Of a stretch of 64,000 nt of DNA, positions 47,234 to 56,031 are shown piece after piece. The notes beneath the pieces were generated by a model that did no database searches, had not been told where the DNA came from, and was given only the letters and a program-made list of their open reading frames with translations. The stretch covers positions 780,039 to 844,038 of the forward strand of contig NZ_JAUSUH010000001.1 of assembly GCF_030813595.1 (NCBI RefSeq), written 5' to 3'. Made by a program: the position numbers and the translations under genes. This DNA comes from Ancylobacter vacuolatus (lineage in GTDB: Bacteria; Pseudomonadota; Alphaproteobacteria; Rhizobiales; Xanthobacteraceae). How positions within the stretch are numbered: position 1 is the stretch's first letter; each line of letters begins with the position of its first letter.

Positions 47234-47605
47234 ATGCGCTATGCCTATGACGTTTATGAGGATCGCTGCCCGACCCGGCTGGTGCTCGACCGGCTGGCCG
47301 ACAAATGGGCGCTGCTGATCCTCGACCGGCTGGAAGGCGGGCCGGTGCGGTTCAATCACCTGCGCCGCGACATCAAGCTCATCTCGCAGAAGGTTCTGTC
47401 ACAGACGCTGAAGAAGCTGGAGCGCGACGGGCTGGTGACGCGCACCGTCACCCCCACCGTGCCGGTCACGGTTGAATACGCCCTCACTCCGCTTGGCCGC
47501 ACGCTGGCGGAAACCGCCGCCGCCCTCACCCATTGGGCCGAGCACAATATGGACGCCATCCTCGCGTCCCAGGCCGCCTATGACGCGGCACGGACGGCGC
47601 AGTAA
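47234..47605 (+). CDS. HxlR-family transcriptional regulator
   Basis: A 123-residue winged-helix regulator: DRLADKWALLILDRLEGGPVRFNHLRRDIKLISQKVLSQTLKKLERDGLV is the HxlR DNA-binding core. A single Cys at position 12 (EDRCPTRLVL) is in the place of the redox-sensing Cys of QorR/HypR-type members, which respond to quinones or oxidants. The start is the ATG at 47234 with AAGGGAG upstream. It probably controls the divergent NmrA-type oxidoreductase and itself. Confidence 0.9.
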   Translation: MRYAYDVYEDRCPTRLVLDRLADKWALLILDRLEGGPVRFNHLRRDIKLISQKVLSQTLKKLERDGLVTRTVTPTVPVTVEYALTPLGRTLAETAAALTHWAEHNMDAILASQAAYDAARTAQ

Positions 47606-47649
47606 GGGCGCGGGCGCAGCGGTAGGCGCGGGCGGCATTCGGCTGCGGG

Positions 47650-47780
47650 CTTCGAGGCCGGCCTTCCGGCCGGCACCTCAGCCTGACGGCCGTTGTGAAC
47701 AGGCGCCTCAGCCGGACGACCGCCGCGTTCTCGCTCCTCCGTCATCCTGAGGTGCGAGCACAGCGAGCCTCGAAGGACGC
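47650..47780. repeat. inverted pair of CTTCGAGG-family palindromes
   Basis: Positions 47650-47687 (CTTCGAGGCCGGCC ... CTCAGCCTGACG) and 47741-47780 (GTCATCCTGAGG ... CCTCGAAGGACG) face each other in the gap between the convergent hxlR-type gene and the aminotransferase. This is the same two-copy arrangement as at 9391-9504 and 22046-22142. Confidence 0.85.
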
Positions 47781-47820
47781 AGGGCCTCTCCCCAGCGCCC
47801 CCCTCAGCCTCGCCCTACCC

Positions 47821-49038
47821 TCACCCCTTGCGCAGAAAATCGCCGATGCGCTGCACCGCCTCACGCATCTCGTCCGGGGCGCCAGCATAGGACAGACGCA
47901 GATAATGGTGGCCGCGATGCGGATCGAAATCGACCCCCGGCGTCGCCGCCACATGCGCCTCGTCGAGCAGCCGGCGGGCGAAGGCGGCGGAATCGTCGGT
48001 GAAGCGCGAGACGTCGGCATAGAGATAGAACGCCCCGTCGACTGGCAAGAACTCCGGCAGGCCGACGGCGGGCAGGCCGGTGGTGAGGATCAGCCGGTTC
48101 TCCTCATAGCCATGTTTCACCGCCTCCATCTCGCTTGCGCCATCGAACGCCGCCTCGGCGGCGATCTGCGAAAGGGTGGGCACCGAGATCATCAGATTCT
48201 GCTGCAGCCGCTCCACCGCGCGCACCAGCGCCTGCGGCATCACCATCCAGCCGACCCGCCAGCCGGTCATGCAGAAATATTTCGAGAAGGAATGGATGAT
48301 GGTGGCCTGCGGGCTGATCGCCGCCGCCGTGGTGGCGGGGAAGGCATAGTCCAGCCCGTGATAGATCTCGTCGGAGATGAAGCGGATGCCGGCGCCCTCG
48401 GCGGTGCGGACCAGTTCGGCCAGCGCCTCGGGGCGCATCATCGTGCCGGTCGGGTTGGCGGGGCTGGCCACCAGCACGCCTTTCAGCGGGGTGCGCCGGT
48501 GCGCTTCCAGCAACGCCTCGGGCGTGATGACCCAGCGCGAGGCGGCATCCGTCTCGATCAGCACCGGTTCGCAGCCCAGCGCCGTGAGAATGTGGCGATA
48601 GGGGGGATAGCCGGGATTGGCGATCGCCACCCGGTCCCCCGGCTCGAACTGGGCGAGGAAGGTGAGCAGGAAGCCGGAGGAGGAACCCGTCGTCACCACC
48701 ACCCGCGCCGGGTCGACCCCCACCCCATAGGTCTCGCCATAATGGCGGGCGATGCGCGCGCGCAGCGAGGGAATGCCGAGCGCGGTGGTGTAGCCGATGC
48801 GGCCATGGTCGAGCGCGCGCCGCGCCGCCTCGCGGGCGGTGGAGGGCGCGGGCGCCGCCGGCTGGCCGACCTCCATATGGATGACATGGCCGCCCGCCGC
48901 CTCGATGCGCGCCGCCCGCTCCATCACGTCCATGACGATGAAGGGCGCGATCTCGCTGCGGCGGGAGGCGCCGGCCAGATTTCCGCCAACCAGACTTGCG
49001 GCGGCCTCAAGGCGGGAAGAGGAAGGTGTTGCGCTCAT
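47821..49038 (-). CDS. PLP-dependent class I/II aminotransferase
   Basis: A 405-residue fold-type I aminotransferase. The PLP Lys is in HSFSKYFCMTGWRVGW; SPANPTGTMM and DEIYHGLDY are the other conserved active-site parts. It belongs to the broad aspartate/aromatic aminotransferase group; the substrate cannot be assigned. The ATG at 49038 gives an N-terminus (MSATPSSSRLEAAASLVGG) about 25 residues longer than minimal relatives, which often begin near SEIAPFIVMDVM. It is divergent from the M48 protease. Confidence 0.86.
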   Translation of the reverse strand: MSATPSSSRLEAAASLVGGNLAGASRRSEIAPFIVMDVMERAARIEAAGGHVIHMEVGQPAAPAPSTAREAARRALDHGRIGYTTALGIPSLRARIARHYGETYGVGVDPARVVVTTGSSSGFLLTFLAQFEPGDRVAIANPGYPPYRHILTALGCEPVLIETDAASRWVITPEALLEAHRRTPLKGVLVASPANPTGTMMRPEALAELVRTAEGAGIRFISDEIYHGLDYAFPATTAAAISPQATIIHSFSKYFCMTGWRVGWMVMPQALVRAVERLQQNLMISVPTLSQIAAEAAFDGASEMEAVKHGYEENRLILTTGLPAVGLPEFLPVDGAFYLYADVSRFTDDSAAFARRLLDEAHVAATPGVDFDPHRGHHYLRLSYAGAPDEMREAVQRIGDFLRKG

Positions 49039-49182
49039 ATGTACGAACCTTGCCGAACCTGCCGTATCGCCGCCGCATTTTCCGGGCCGTTTCGGCGGAT
49101 GTTCAATAGAAGATGATGAGGCCGAGGCTTGACCCTGCCGTCCCGACAGCGTCAGTTCGCCGCGAACCCACCGTGTCGATGG

Positions 49183-50691
49183 ATGATGCCTTCCCTGCTG
49201 CTTTACAAGCCCTCCCCTGCGCGACGCCCGTTCGCGAGCCTCGACGCGCCACGCCCGGGCACTGGTTCACGCCGCCGTGCCCGCGTGATCGCACGCCTTG
49301 GCGCCGGGCTGGCGCGGGGCGCCACGCTGCTGGCCGCCGCCGCGCTTCTCGCCCCAGCCGGGCCGGCGCAGGCCCAGAGCCGCCAGCCGGGCATCATCCG
49401 CGACGCCGAGATCGAAACGTTGATGCGCGACTATACGCGCCCGATCTTCAAGGCCGCCGGCCTGCAGCAGCAGAACATCCAGGTGGTGCTGGTCGGCAGC
49501 GACAGTTTCAACGCCTTCGTCGCCGACGGACGGCGCATCTTCATCAATACCGGGGCGCTCAAGCAGGCGAAGGTGCCGAACGAGATCATCGGCGTGCTGG
49601 CGCACGAGACCGGCCATATCGCCGGCGGCCACCTCGCCAATATGCGCCAGCAGCTGGAGACGGCACAGACCGCCTCCATCGTCGCCATGCTGCTGGCCGC
49701 CGGCGGTGTCGCGGCCGGCGCGGCGAGCGGCGCCAATATGGGCGGGGCGGCGGCCGGCGCTGTCATGGCGCCGCAGGAAGTCATCCGCCGCACCCTGCTG
49801 TCCTACCAGCGCGGGCAGGAAGCGTCCGCCGACCAGGCGGCGGTGAAGTATCTCACCGCCACCAAGCAGTCCGCCAAAGGCATGCTGACCACGTTCGAGC
49901 GCTTCCAGAACGACCAGATGTTCCTCAGCCAGCGCATCGACCCCTATGTGCTCAGCCACCCGATGGCGACCGAGCGCATTGCGCTGCTGACGGAAATGGC
50001 GAAGAAGAGCCCCTATTACGACGCCAAGGATTCGCCCGCCCTGCAGGCGCGGCACGACATGATGCGGGCCAAGCTGGTCGGCTTCACCCAGCCGCCGGAC
50101 ACGGTGAGCCGCACCTATCCGCGCTCGGACAATTCGATGCCGGCGCGCTACGCACGGGCGATTTCCGGCTACCGCTTCGGCAGCATCCCCGACGCGCTGA
50201 ACCAGATCGATTCGCTGATCGCCGAGGAGCCGAACAACCCCTATTTCTACGAGCTGAAGGGCCAGGCGCTGCTGGAGGCCGGGCGGGCGCGAGAGGCGGT
50301 GCCGCCGCTGCGCCGCGCGGTGGCGCTGTCAGACGGCAACCCGCTCATCCGCATGCTGCTGGGCCAGGCGCTGGTCGCCAACGAGGACAAGGCCTCGATG
50401 GACGAAGCGGTGCGCGAGCTCACCTTCAGCCTGCAGCGCGAACCCTCCTCGCCGGCCGGCTGGCGCTATCTCGCCATGGCCTATGGCCGCAAGGGCGACA
50501 TTCCCAATGCCGATCTCGCCTCGGCGCAGGCCGCCTATATGAGTGGCGATTTCCGCCTCTCGCGCGAACTGGCGACCCGAGCCCGCAACGGCTTCAAGCT
50601 CGGCACGCCGGGCTGGCTGAAGGCGGACGACATCGTCAACTACAAGCCGCCGGTCGACCGCAACGCCCGCAGCAAGAAAGCCGGCCCGTAG
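49183..50691 (+). CDS. M48-family metalloprotease with C-terminal TPR region (BepA-like)
   Basis: A 502-residue exported zinc protease. The HExxH motif is HETGH (His141), and the third ligand Glu lies in GQEASADQAAVKYL; this is the M48 arrangement. C-terminally there are TPR-like helical repeats (ALLEAGRAREAVPPLRRAVAL and following), as in BepA, which degrades or helps assemble outer-membrane proteins. The N-terminal signal peptide (LARGATLLAAAALLAPAGPAQAQ) is preceded by an oddly long basic lead; the start could be ATG 49183 or 49186, or GTG 49285 directly before the hydrophobic core. The DsbA-like gene follows with no gap. Confidence 0.88.
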   Translation: MMPSLLLYKPSPARRPFASLDAPRPGTGSRRRARVIARLGAGLARGATLLAAAALLAPAGPAQAQSRQPGIIRDAEIETLMRDYTRPIFKAAGLQQQNIQVVLVGSDSFNAFVADGRRIFINTGALKQAKVPNEIIGVLAHETGHIAGGHLANMRQQLETAQTASIVAMLLAAGGVAAGAASGANMGGAAAGAVMAPQEVIRRTLLSYQRGQEASADQAAVKYLTATKQSAKGMLTTFERFQNDQMFLSQRIDPYVLSHPMATERIALLTEMAKKSPYYDAKDSPALQARHDMMRAKLVGFTQPPDTVSRTYPRSDNSMPARYARAISGYRFGSIPDALNQIDSLIAEEPNNPYFYELKGQALLEAGRAREAVPPLRRAVALSDGNPLIRMLLGQALVANEDKASMDEAVRELTFSLQREPSSPAGWRYLAMAYGRKGDIPNADLASAQAAYMSGDFRLSRELATRARNGFKLGTPGWLKADDIVNYKPPVDRNARSKKAGP

Positions 50692-50727
50692 ATGGCCGCG
50701 CCCGCCCCCTTCCCCCTGGAGAAACCC

Positions 50728-51513
50728 ATGTCGTCCCTCAGCCTCTTCCGCCGCGCCGGCCGCGCGACCCTCGCGCTCGGCCTGGCCGCCGGCCTGCTGC
50801 TCGGCGCGGCCCACACGCCCGCCTCGGCGCTGGACGACGCCCAGCGCAAGGAATTCGAGGGCGTGATCCGCGAGTATCTCGTCAACAATCCCGAGGTGAT
50901 CCAGGAGGCGATCATGGTGCTGCAGAAGCGCCAGGCCGCCGCCGAGGCCAAGCAGCGCGAATCCGCCGTGGCCGAGCTCAAGCCGCGCATTTACGACACC
51001 ACGCGCGGCATCGTGGTCGGCAACCCGCAGGGCGACGTCACGCTGGTGGAGTTCTTCGATTACAATTGTGGCTACTGCAAGCGCGCGCTCACCGACCTGA
51101 CCGAGCTGATCCAAGGCGACCCGAAGCTGAAGGTCATCCTCAAGGAATTCCCGGTGCTCGGGCCGGGCTCGGTGGAAGCGGCGCGGGTCGGCGTCGCGGT
51201 GCGGCTGGCGGCGCCAGACAAGTATTTCGCCTTCCACAAGAAGCTGCTCGGCGAGCGCGGGCAGGTCAACAAGGACAAGGCGATCGAGGCCGCGCTGGCC
51301 GTCGGCATCGACAAGGCGGCGCTGGAGAAGGCGCTGGAGAACCCCGAGGTGAACGCCACGCTACAGGACGACCTGCAGCTGGCCGAAGCCCTCGGCATCG
51401 ACGGCACGCCAAGCTATGTGCTGGGTGACCAGGTGGTGGTCGGCGCGGTCGGGCACGACCAGCTCAAGGGCGCCATCGCCTCGGTGCGCAGCTGCGGCAA
51501 GACCCAGTGCTGA
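50728..51513 (+). CDS. periplasmic DsbA-family thiol-disulfide protein
   Basis: A 261-residue exported thioredoxin-fold protein. A signal peptide (MSSLSLFRRAG ... TPASA) is followed by a short helical segment typical of the Com1/ScsC-like group (AQRKEFEGVIREYLVNNPEVI), then the active site C114-G-Y-C117 in FDYNCGYCKRAL and cis-Pro in GTPSYVLG. It likely forms or isomerises disulfides in the periplasm. I use the ATG at 50728 with GGAGAAA upstream; an in-frame ATG abutting the protease stop would add 12 residues. It probably forms an operon with the M48 protease. Confidence 0.9.
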   Translation: MSSLSLFRRAGRATLALGLAAGLLLGAAHTPASALDDAQRKEFEGVIREYLVNNPEVIQEAIMVLQKRQAAAEAKQRESAVAELKPRIYDTTRGIVVGNPQGDVTLVEFFDYNCGYCKRALTDLTELIQGDPKLKVILKEFPVLGPGSVEAARVGVAVRLAAPDKYFAFHKKLLGERGQVNKDKAIEAALAVGIDKAALEKALENPEVNATLQDDLQLAEALGIDGTPSYVLGDQVVVGAVGHDQLKGAIASVRSCGKTQC

Positions 51514-51600
51514 TCGCCCGGCGCTGAGCTGTTCCCGTACGAAGACTCCCCCGCCGGCCCCTGCCGGCCGGGGATAATCCTACGGAAAGCGCGGCGGGGC

Positions 51601-51629
51601 TTGGCGCGGGGCAAGCCATTGCCTATAAC
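51601..51629 (+). promoter_or_regulatory. predicted promoter for aroQ-accB-accC
   Basis: TTGGCG (51601-51606), a 17-bp spacer, TATAAC (51624-51629), 52 bases before the aroQ ATG. A G+C-rich hairpin at about 51547-51572 just upstream could end the DsbA transcript. Confidence 0.55.
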
Positions 51630-51680
51630 CCCGCGGCCGTCCCGGCATGGGGCCGGCGGCGGCTGGCTGAACGAGGCGCG

Positions 51681-52124
51681 ATGCCCGACACGGTGCATGT
51701 TCTCAACGGACCGAACCTCAACCTGCTCGGCACGCGCGAGCCGGAGGTGTACGGCCGTGCGACCCTCGCCGATGTGGAAGCCGCCTGCCGCGCCGCCTGC
51801 GAGCGCCACGGGCTGGAACTGGTGTTCCGCCAGAGCAACCATGAGGGCGATCTCGTCACCTTCCTGCAGGAAGCGCGCGGCTCGCGCGGCGTGGTGCTGA
51901 ACGCGGCCGCCTACACCCATACGTCCGTCGCCCTGGCCGACGCCATCAAGGCGGTCGGCCTCATTGTCGTCGAAGTCCACCTGTCCAACGTCTTCGCGCG
52001 CGAAGCCTTCCGCCATCATTCCTATATTTCGCCGGTCGCCCGTGGGGTGATCTGCGGCCTGGGGATCGACGGTTACCGGCTCGCCATCGACGCGCTTGCC
52101 ACCGCCGGTGGCACGATCAGCTGA
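51681..52124 (+). CDS. aroQ: type II 3-dehydroquinate dehydratase
   Basis: A 147-residue type II dehydroquinase of the shikimate pathway, a dodecamer of flavodoxin-like subunits. [19 protein letters not shown] opens the protein with the usual catalytic Arg and the Tyr on the lid loop; [15 protein letters not shown] and [17 protein letters not shown] (catalytic His) follow, then [23 protein letters not shown]. It starts an operon with accB and accC, a conserved order in many proteobacteria. Confidence 0.97.
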   Translation: MPDTVHVLNGPNLNLLGTREPEVYGRATLADVEAACRAACERHGLELVFRQSNHEGDLVTFLQEARGSRGVVLNAAAYTHTSVALADAIKAVGLIVVEVHLSNVFAREAFRHHSYISPVARGVICGLGIDGYRLAIDALATAGGTIS

Positions 52125-52154
52125 GGGAGACGGGCGAGCGACCGTCACGGGATC

Positions 52155-52634
52155 ATGATGAAAACCAACAAGCCGAACATTGACCCCGCGCTGGTGCGCG
52201 AGATCGCCAACCTGCTCTCCGAAAGCGACCTCACCGAGATCGAGGTGCAGCAGGAAGATTTGCGCATCCGCGTCGTCCGCGCCCCGCCAACCGTCTACGC
52301 CGCCGCCCCGGTGGCGGTTGCGCCGGCTCCGGCGGCCCCCGCCCCCGCGCCGGTGCCCGCCGCCCTGGCCCCGGCGGCCGTGGACGATGTCTCCAAGCAT
52401 CCCGGCCTCGTGACCTCGCCGATGGTGGGCACGGCCTATCTCGGCCCGGAGCCCGGCGCCAAGTACTTCATCGATGTCGGCTCGGTGGTGAAGGAAGGCC
52501 AGACGCTGCTCATCGTCGAGGCGATGAAGACCATGAACGCGATTCCCGCGCCCCGCGCCGGCACCGTGACCCGAATCCTCGTGGAGAATGCGCAGCCGGT
52601 CGAATATGGCGAGCCACTCCTGATCATCGAGTGA
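52155..52634 (+). CDS. accB: biotin carboxyl carrier protein of acetyl-CoA carboxylase
   Basis: A 159-residue BCCP. The biotinylated Lys125 is in EAMKTMN within the C-terminal lipoyl/biotinyl domain ([16 protein letters not shown] ... LIIE). The middle (residues about 50-75) is the usual Ala/Pro-rich linker. It carries carboxybiotin between AccC and AccAD for malonyl-CoA synthesis. Two adjacent ATGs (52155, 52158) are equally possible starts. accC follows after ten bases. Confidence 0.97.
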   Translation: MMKTNKPNIDPALVREIANLLSESDLTEIEVQQEDLRIRVVRAPPTVYAAAPVAVAPAPAAPAPAPVPAALAPAAVDDVSKHPGLVTSPMVGTAYLGPEPGAKYFIDVGSVVKEGQTLLIVEAMKTMNAIPAPRAGTVTRILVENAQPVEYGEPLLIIE

Positions 52635-52644
52635 GGCGCGCCTG

Positions 52645-53997
52645 ATGTTCGGCAAGATCCTGATTGCCAATCGCGGCGAGATCGCGCTACGTGTGCTGCG
52701 CGCCTGCAAGGAAATGGGCATCGCCACCGTGGCGGTTCATTCCACCGCCGACGCCAACGCCATGCATGTGAAGCTGGCCGACGAGAGCGTGTGCATCGGC
52801 CCGCCGCCCGCCAAGGACAGCTACCTCAATATTCCCGCGCTGCTCGCCGCCTGCGAGATAACAGGCGCCGAGGCGGTGCATCCGGGTTACGGCTTCCTCT
52901 CCGAGAATGCGCGCTTCGCCGAGATCCTGATCGATCACGGCGTCGCCTTCATCGGGCCCAAGCCCGAGCATATCCGCGTCATGGGCGACAAGATCGAAGC
53001 CAAGCGCACCGCCAAGAAGCTTGGCATTCCGTGCGTGCCGGGTTCCGAGGGCGGCATCACCTCCGATGACGAGGCGATCAAGGTCGCCAGCGAGATCGGC
53101 TACCCCGTGCTGATCAAGGCCGCCGCCGGCGGTGGCGGACGTGGCATGAAGGTGGCGCGCTCGGAAGACGAGTTGTCCTCCGCCCTGTCCACCGCCCGTT
53201 CGGAAGCGCGGGCCAATTTCGGCGACGACGCGGTCTATATCGAGAAATATCTCGGCACGCCCCGCCATATCGAAATCCAGGTTTTCGGCGACGGCAAGGG
53301 CAATGCGGTGCATCTGGGCGAGCGCGACTGCTCGCTGCAGCGCCGGCACCAGAAGGTGCTGGAGGAGGCCCCCTCCCCGACCATCACCGCCGAGCAGCGC
53401 GCCCGCATCGGCGAGACCTGCGCCAAGGCGATGCGGGACATGAAGTATCTCGGCGCCGGAACCATCGAGTTCCTGTACGAGAATGGCGAGTTCTATTTCA
53501 TCGAGATGAACACCCGCATCCAGGTGGAACATCCGGTGACGGAAGCCATCACCGGATTCGACCTGATCCGCGAGCAGATCCGCGTCGCCGCCGGCGAGGC
53601 GCTGAGCTTCACCCAGGACGAGGTGGTGCTGAACGGTCATGCCATCGAGTGCCGGGTCAATGCCGAGCACCCGCGCACCTTCCGGCCCTCGCCGGGCAAG
53701 ATCGGCTACTGGCATGTGCCGGGCGGCCTTGGGGTGCGGATCGATTCGGCGGTCTATCAGGGCTATTCGATCCCGCCCTATTACGACAGCATGATCGGCA
53801 AGCTGATCGTCCACGCCGCCACCCGCGAGGAGTGCCTCGCACGCCTGCGCCGGGCGCTGAACGAGTTCGTGGTGGAGGGCATCGAGACCACGCTGCCGCT
53901 GTTCCGCGAGCTGGTCGAGAATGACGACATCAAGCGCGGCGCCTACGACATCCATTGGCTGGAGCACTTCCTCGCCGAGGGCGAGCCGGGCGCCTGA
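52645..53997 (+). CDS. accC: biotin carboxylase subunit of acetyl-CoA carboxylase
   Basis: A 450-residue ATP-grasp biotin carboxylase that carboxylates the biotin of AccB. Motifs: N-terminal [23 protein letters not shown], the glycine-rich loop [23 protein letters not shown], and the active-site segment [18 protein letters not shown]. Length matches the family. It ends the aroQ-accB-accC operon; an intergenic palindrome and then aat follow in the same direction. Confidence 0.97.
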   Translation: MFGKILIANRGEIALRVLRACKEMGIATVAVHSTADANAMHVKLADESVCIGPPPAKDSYLNIPALLAACEITGAEAVHPGYGFLSENARFAEILIDHGVAFIGPKPEHIRVMGDKIEAKRTAKKLGIPCVPGSEGGITSDDEAIKVASEIGYPVLIKAAAGGGGRGMKVARSEDELSSALSTARSEARANFGDDAVYIEKYLGTPRHIEIQVFGDGKGNAVHLGERDCSLQRRHQKVLEEAPSPTITAEQRARIGETCAKAMRDMKYLGAGTIEFLYENGEFYFIEMNTRIQVEHPVTEAITGFDLIREQIRVAAGEALSFTQDEVVLNGHAIECRVNAEHPRTFRPSPGKIGYWHVPGGLGVRIDSAVYQGYSIPPYYDSMIGKLIVHAATREECLARLRRALNEFVVEGIETTLPLFRELVENDDIKRGAYDIHWLEHFLAEGEPGA

Positions 53998-54016
53998 GGC
54001 GCCCCTTCCGACAGCA

Positions 54017-54042
54017 TCATGGCCGGGCTTGTCCCGGCCATT
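54017..54042. repeat. palindromic element between accC and aat
   Basis: TCATGGCCGGGCTTG followed by TCCCGGCCAT: an 11-bp-arm palindrome, the tidiest example of the GTCATGGCCGGGC family in this window, here between two codirectional genes. Confidence 0.8.
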
Positions 54043-54116
54043 TTCATGTCCGCCCCAAGGCCAGCCATGGCTCCCCCCGCCTTCACAGCGCCGCGCATCT
54101 CCGTCATGCTGGCTCC

Positions 54117-54797
54117 ATGTCACGCCCGCGCGAACACCAGGTCGAGATCACCCCGGAAGTGCTGCTGAAGGCCTATGCCTGCGGCATCTTCCCCATGGCC
54201 GAGAGTGCCGACGACCCCGGCCTCTACTGGATCGAGCCGGAACGGCGCGGCGTCATCCCGCTCGACGGCTTCGCCATTTCCAGCCGCCTCGCCCGCACCA
54301 TCCGCTCGGACAAGTTCGAGATCCGCATCGACCATGATTTCGAGGCTGTTATCGACGGCTGCGCCGCCCCTGCGGACGGGCGCGGCTCGACCTGGATCAA
54401 CCGTCGCATCCGCAAGCTCTATTGCGACCTCTATGCGCGCGGCCATTGCCATTCGGTGGAAGCCTGGCAGGACGGGGCGCTGGTCGGCGGGCTTTATGGC
54501 GTGCGGCTCGGGCGCGCCTTCTTCGGCGAGAGCATGTTCCACACCGCGCGCGACGCCTCGAAGGTGGCGCTGGTGCATCTGGTGGCGCGGTTGAAGAAGG
54601 GCGGCTTCGTGCTGCTCGACACCCAGTTCGTCACCGACCATCTCAAGAGCTTCGGCGCCATCGAGGTACCGAGGCGCCAATATCACCGCCTGCTGGCGCA
54701 GGCGCTGGAGGCGGGCGAAGGTGATTTCTACTGCTGGCCGCCGGGCGAGGCGATCACCGGCGCGGTCTGCTTGCAGTCGGTCAGCCACACATCATAG
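54117..54797 (+). CDS. aat: leucyl/phenylalanyl-tRNA--protein transferase
   Basis: A 226-residue Aat, which adds Leu or Phe from tRNA to N-terminal Arg or Lys, marking proteins for ClpAP degradation. The start [20 protein letters not shown] and the core [45 protein letters not shown] are diagnostic. I start at the ATG at 54117 ([11 protein letters not shown]). Its last 70 bases overlap the 3' end of the convergent DUF2155 gene, so the C-terminal residues ([17 protein letters not shown]) are encoded opposite that gene. Confidence 0.95.
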   Translation: MSRPREHQVEITPEVLLKAYACGIFPMAESADDPGLYWIEPERRGVIPLDGFAISSRLARTIRSDKFEIRIDHDFEAVIDGCAAPADGRGSTWINRRIRKLYCDLYARGHCHSVEAWQDGALVGGLYGVRLGRAFFGESMFHTARDASKVALVHLVARLKKGGFVLLDTQFVTDHLKSFGAIEVPRRQYHRLLAQALEAGEGDFYCWPPGEAITGAVCLQSVSHTS

Positions 54798-55396
54798 ATC
54801 GGGTGCTCGACGCCGTGCAGGCCGGGGCTCGATGCGAACATCCAGCCCCCGAACAGCGGCTGCACCTTGCCGTCGAGCCCGATTTCCTGAATTTCGACGA
54901 ATCCGGTGGTGTTCTGCTGCTCGGTCTCGGGCCGGGTGTAGCAGGCGCGCGGTGTGATGCGCAGCGCGCCGAACTGCACCGTCTCATTGATCGCCACGTC
55001 GAAGCTGGTGATGCGGCCGGTGATCTTGTCGAGGCCGGAAAACACCGCCGTGCGGTTCTCCACCTTCTGTTCCGGTGGCTGGATCACCTCGATATCGCCG
55101 CTGGGGCCGACGGTGGCCTGGCCCGGCACTTCCGCCGGGGCCTGTGCCGGAGCGCGCGGCGCACCGGCATTGGGGTCTTCCATGATCGAGGGCACGCCCA
55201 CCCCGCCGGGCGGCGAATCGGGGTCCTGCACCGGCCCGTCCATCACGCCGGGGGGCGGCGCAAGCGGCTGGGATTCGACCCCGCCCTGCCAGCCCTGCTG
55301 GGCGGCGAGCGGCGCGGTGGCGGCAAGCCCGGCCAGCATCGTTGCCGCGAGCAGTGCGGAACGCAGAAACGGTCGGAAAGCGGAAATGCCGTGCAC
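54728..55396 (-). CDS. DUF2155-domain exported protein
   Basis: A 222-residue protein: signal peptide ([24 protein letters not shown]), a Pro/Gly/Ala-rich linker to about residue 110, then the DUF2155 domain ([40 protein letters not shown] ... [26 protein letters not shown]) with two conserved Cys. DUF2155 is found almost only in alphaproteobacteria and has no known function. No ATG fits; I use the GTG at 55396, directly before the signal peptide. It follows the NDUFA12-like gene, a pairing I recall as conserved, and overlaps aat at its 3' end. Confidence 0.85.
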   Translation of the reverse strand: MHGISAFRPFLRSALLAATMLAGLAATAPLAAQQGWQGGVESQPLAPPPGVMDGPVQDPDSPPGGVGVPSIMEDPNAGAPRAPAQAPAEVPGQATVGPSGDIEVIQPPEQKVENRTAVFSGLDKITGRITSFDVAINETVQFGALRITPRACYTRPETEQQNTTGFVEIQEIGLDGKVQPLFGGWMFASSPGLHGVEHPIYDVWLTDCKQTAPVIASPGGQQ

Positions 55397-55527
55397 CGGA
55401 AAGCCTCGCGAAGCGCACCGGCCCTCCGGTGCGCGCAGTCGGCCAAGATGCCGGGCAATGCGGCGATGTCGGGGCGGGCGCGAAAATGCCGCGCGCGGCC
55501 CCGCCTGCCCCGCCGGCGCGGCGAGCC

Positions 55528-55941
55528 TCACTCGGGCGTCCAAGCCTTGTAGTCGCCCGTCACTTCGGGGCGATGGCCGAAGCCGATGGCCGAGCCGGGC
55601 GGGTGATAGGCGTTGACCGTGCCGGTCGGGTTCGGCCGGTGCGGCTTTTCCCATTCGTGCGGCACATAGGTTTCCTGGCTCGGCGGCACGTCGGAGCGCT
55701 GGTGCATCCAGGCGTGCCAGCCCGGCGGAATGGCGGTGGCCTCGGCAACGCCGTTATAGATCACCCAGCGCCGCTCGAAGCCGAGCGCGGGGTCGATCTT
55801 GCCGCCCTTGGTGCGGAAGTAGCGGTTGCCGAAATCGTCCGTGCCGACGAACTCCCCATACCGCCATGTGTGGAAGCGCGTGCCCATGGTCTGGGCGTTC
55901 CACCAGGTGAAGGTCTCGGTGATGAAGTCGGAAAGCTTCAC
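55528..55941 (-). CDS. NDUFA12-type NADH:ubiquinone oxidoreductase subunit
   Basis: A 137-residue homologue of the supernumerary complex I subunit NDUFA12 (B17.2), present in alphaproteobacteria and mitochondria. Recognisable are FTWWNAQTMGTRFHTWRYGEFVGTDDFGNRYFRTK, RRWVIYNGVAEATAIPPGWHAWMH and the C-terminal NPTGTVNAYHPPGSA. It helps stabilise or assemble complex I on the cytoplasmic side. The GTG at 55941 is the best start (AGGGA upstream; family begins with a short KL-rich stretch), though a longer frame is open. The rest of the nuo genes are elsewhere. Confidence 0.92.
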   Translation of the reverse strand: MKLSDFITETFTWWNAQTMGTRFHTWRYGEFVGTDDFGNRYFRTKGGKIDPALGFERRWVIYNGVAEATAIPPGWHAWMHQRSDVPPSQETYVPHEWEKPHRPNPTGTVNAYHPPGSAIGFGHRPEVTGDYKAWTPE

Positions 55942-56031
55942 GAAAATCGTCCCTGCGCCGGCCGTAAATCTCGCGCGGAACATGCCATCCGTACCGCCCG
56001 AAGTCCAGCCGCGCACGCGCCGGCGTGACGC

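Noticed and set aside
49113..51428. 771-residue frame over the M48 protease and DsbA-like genes
   Set aside because: It is a +2 frame shadow with Arg/Gly/Pro-rich sequence; the HExxH protease frame is clearly the coding one.
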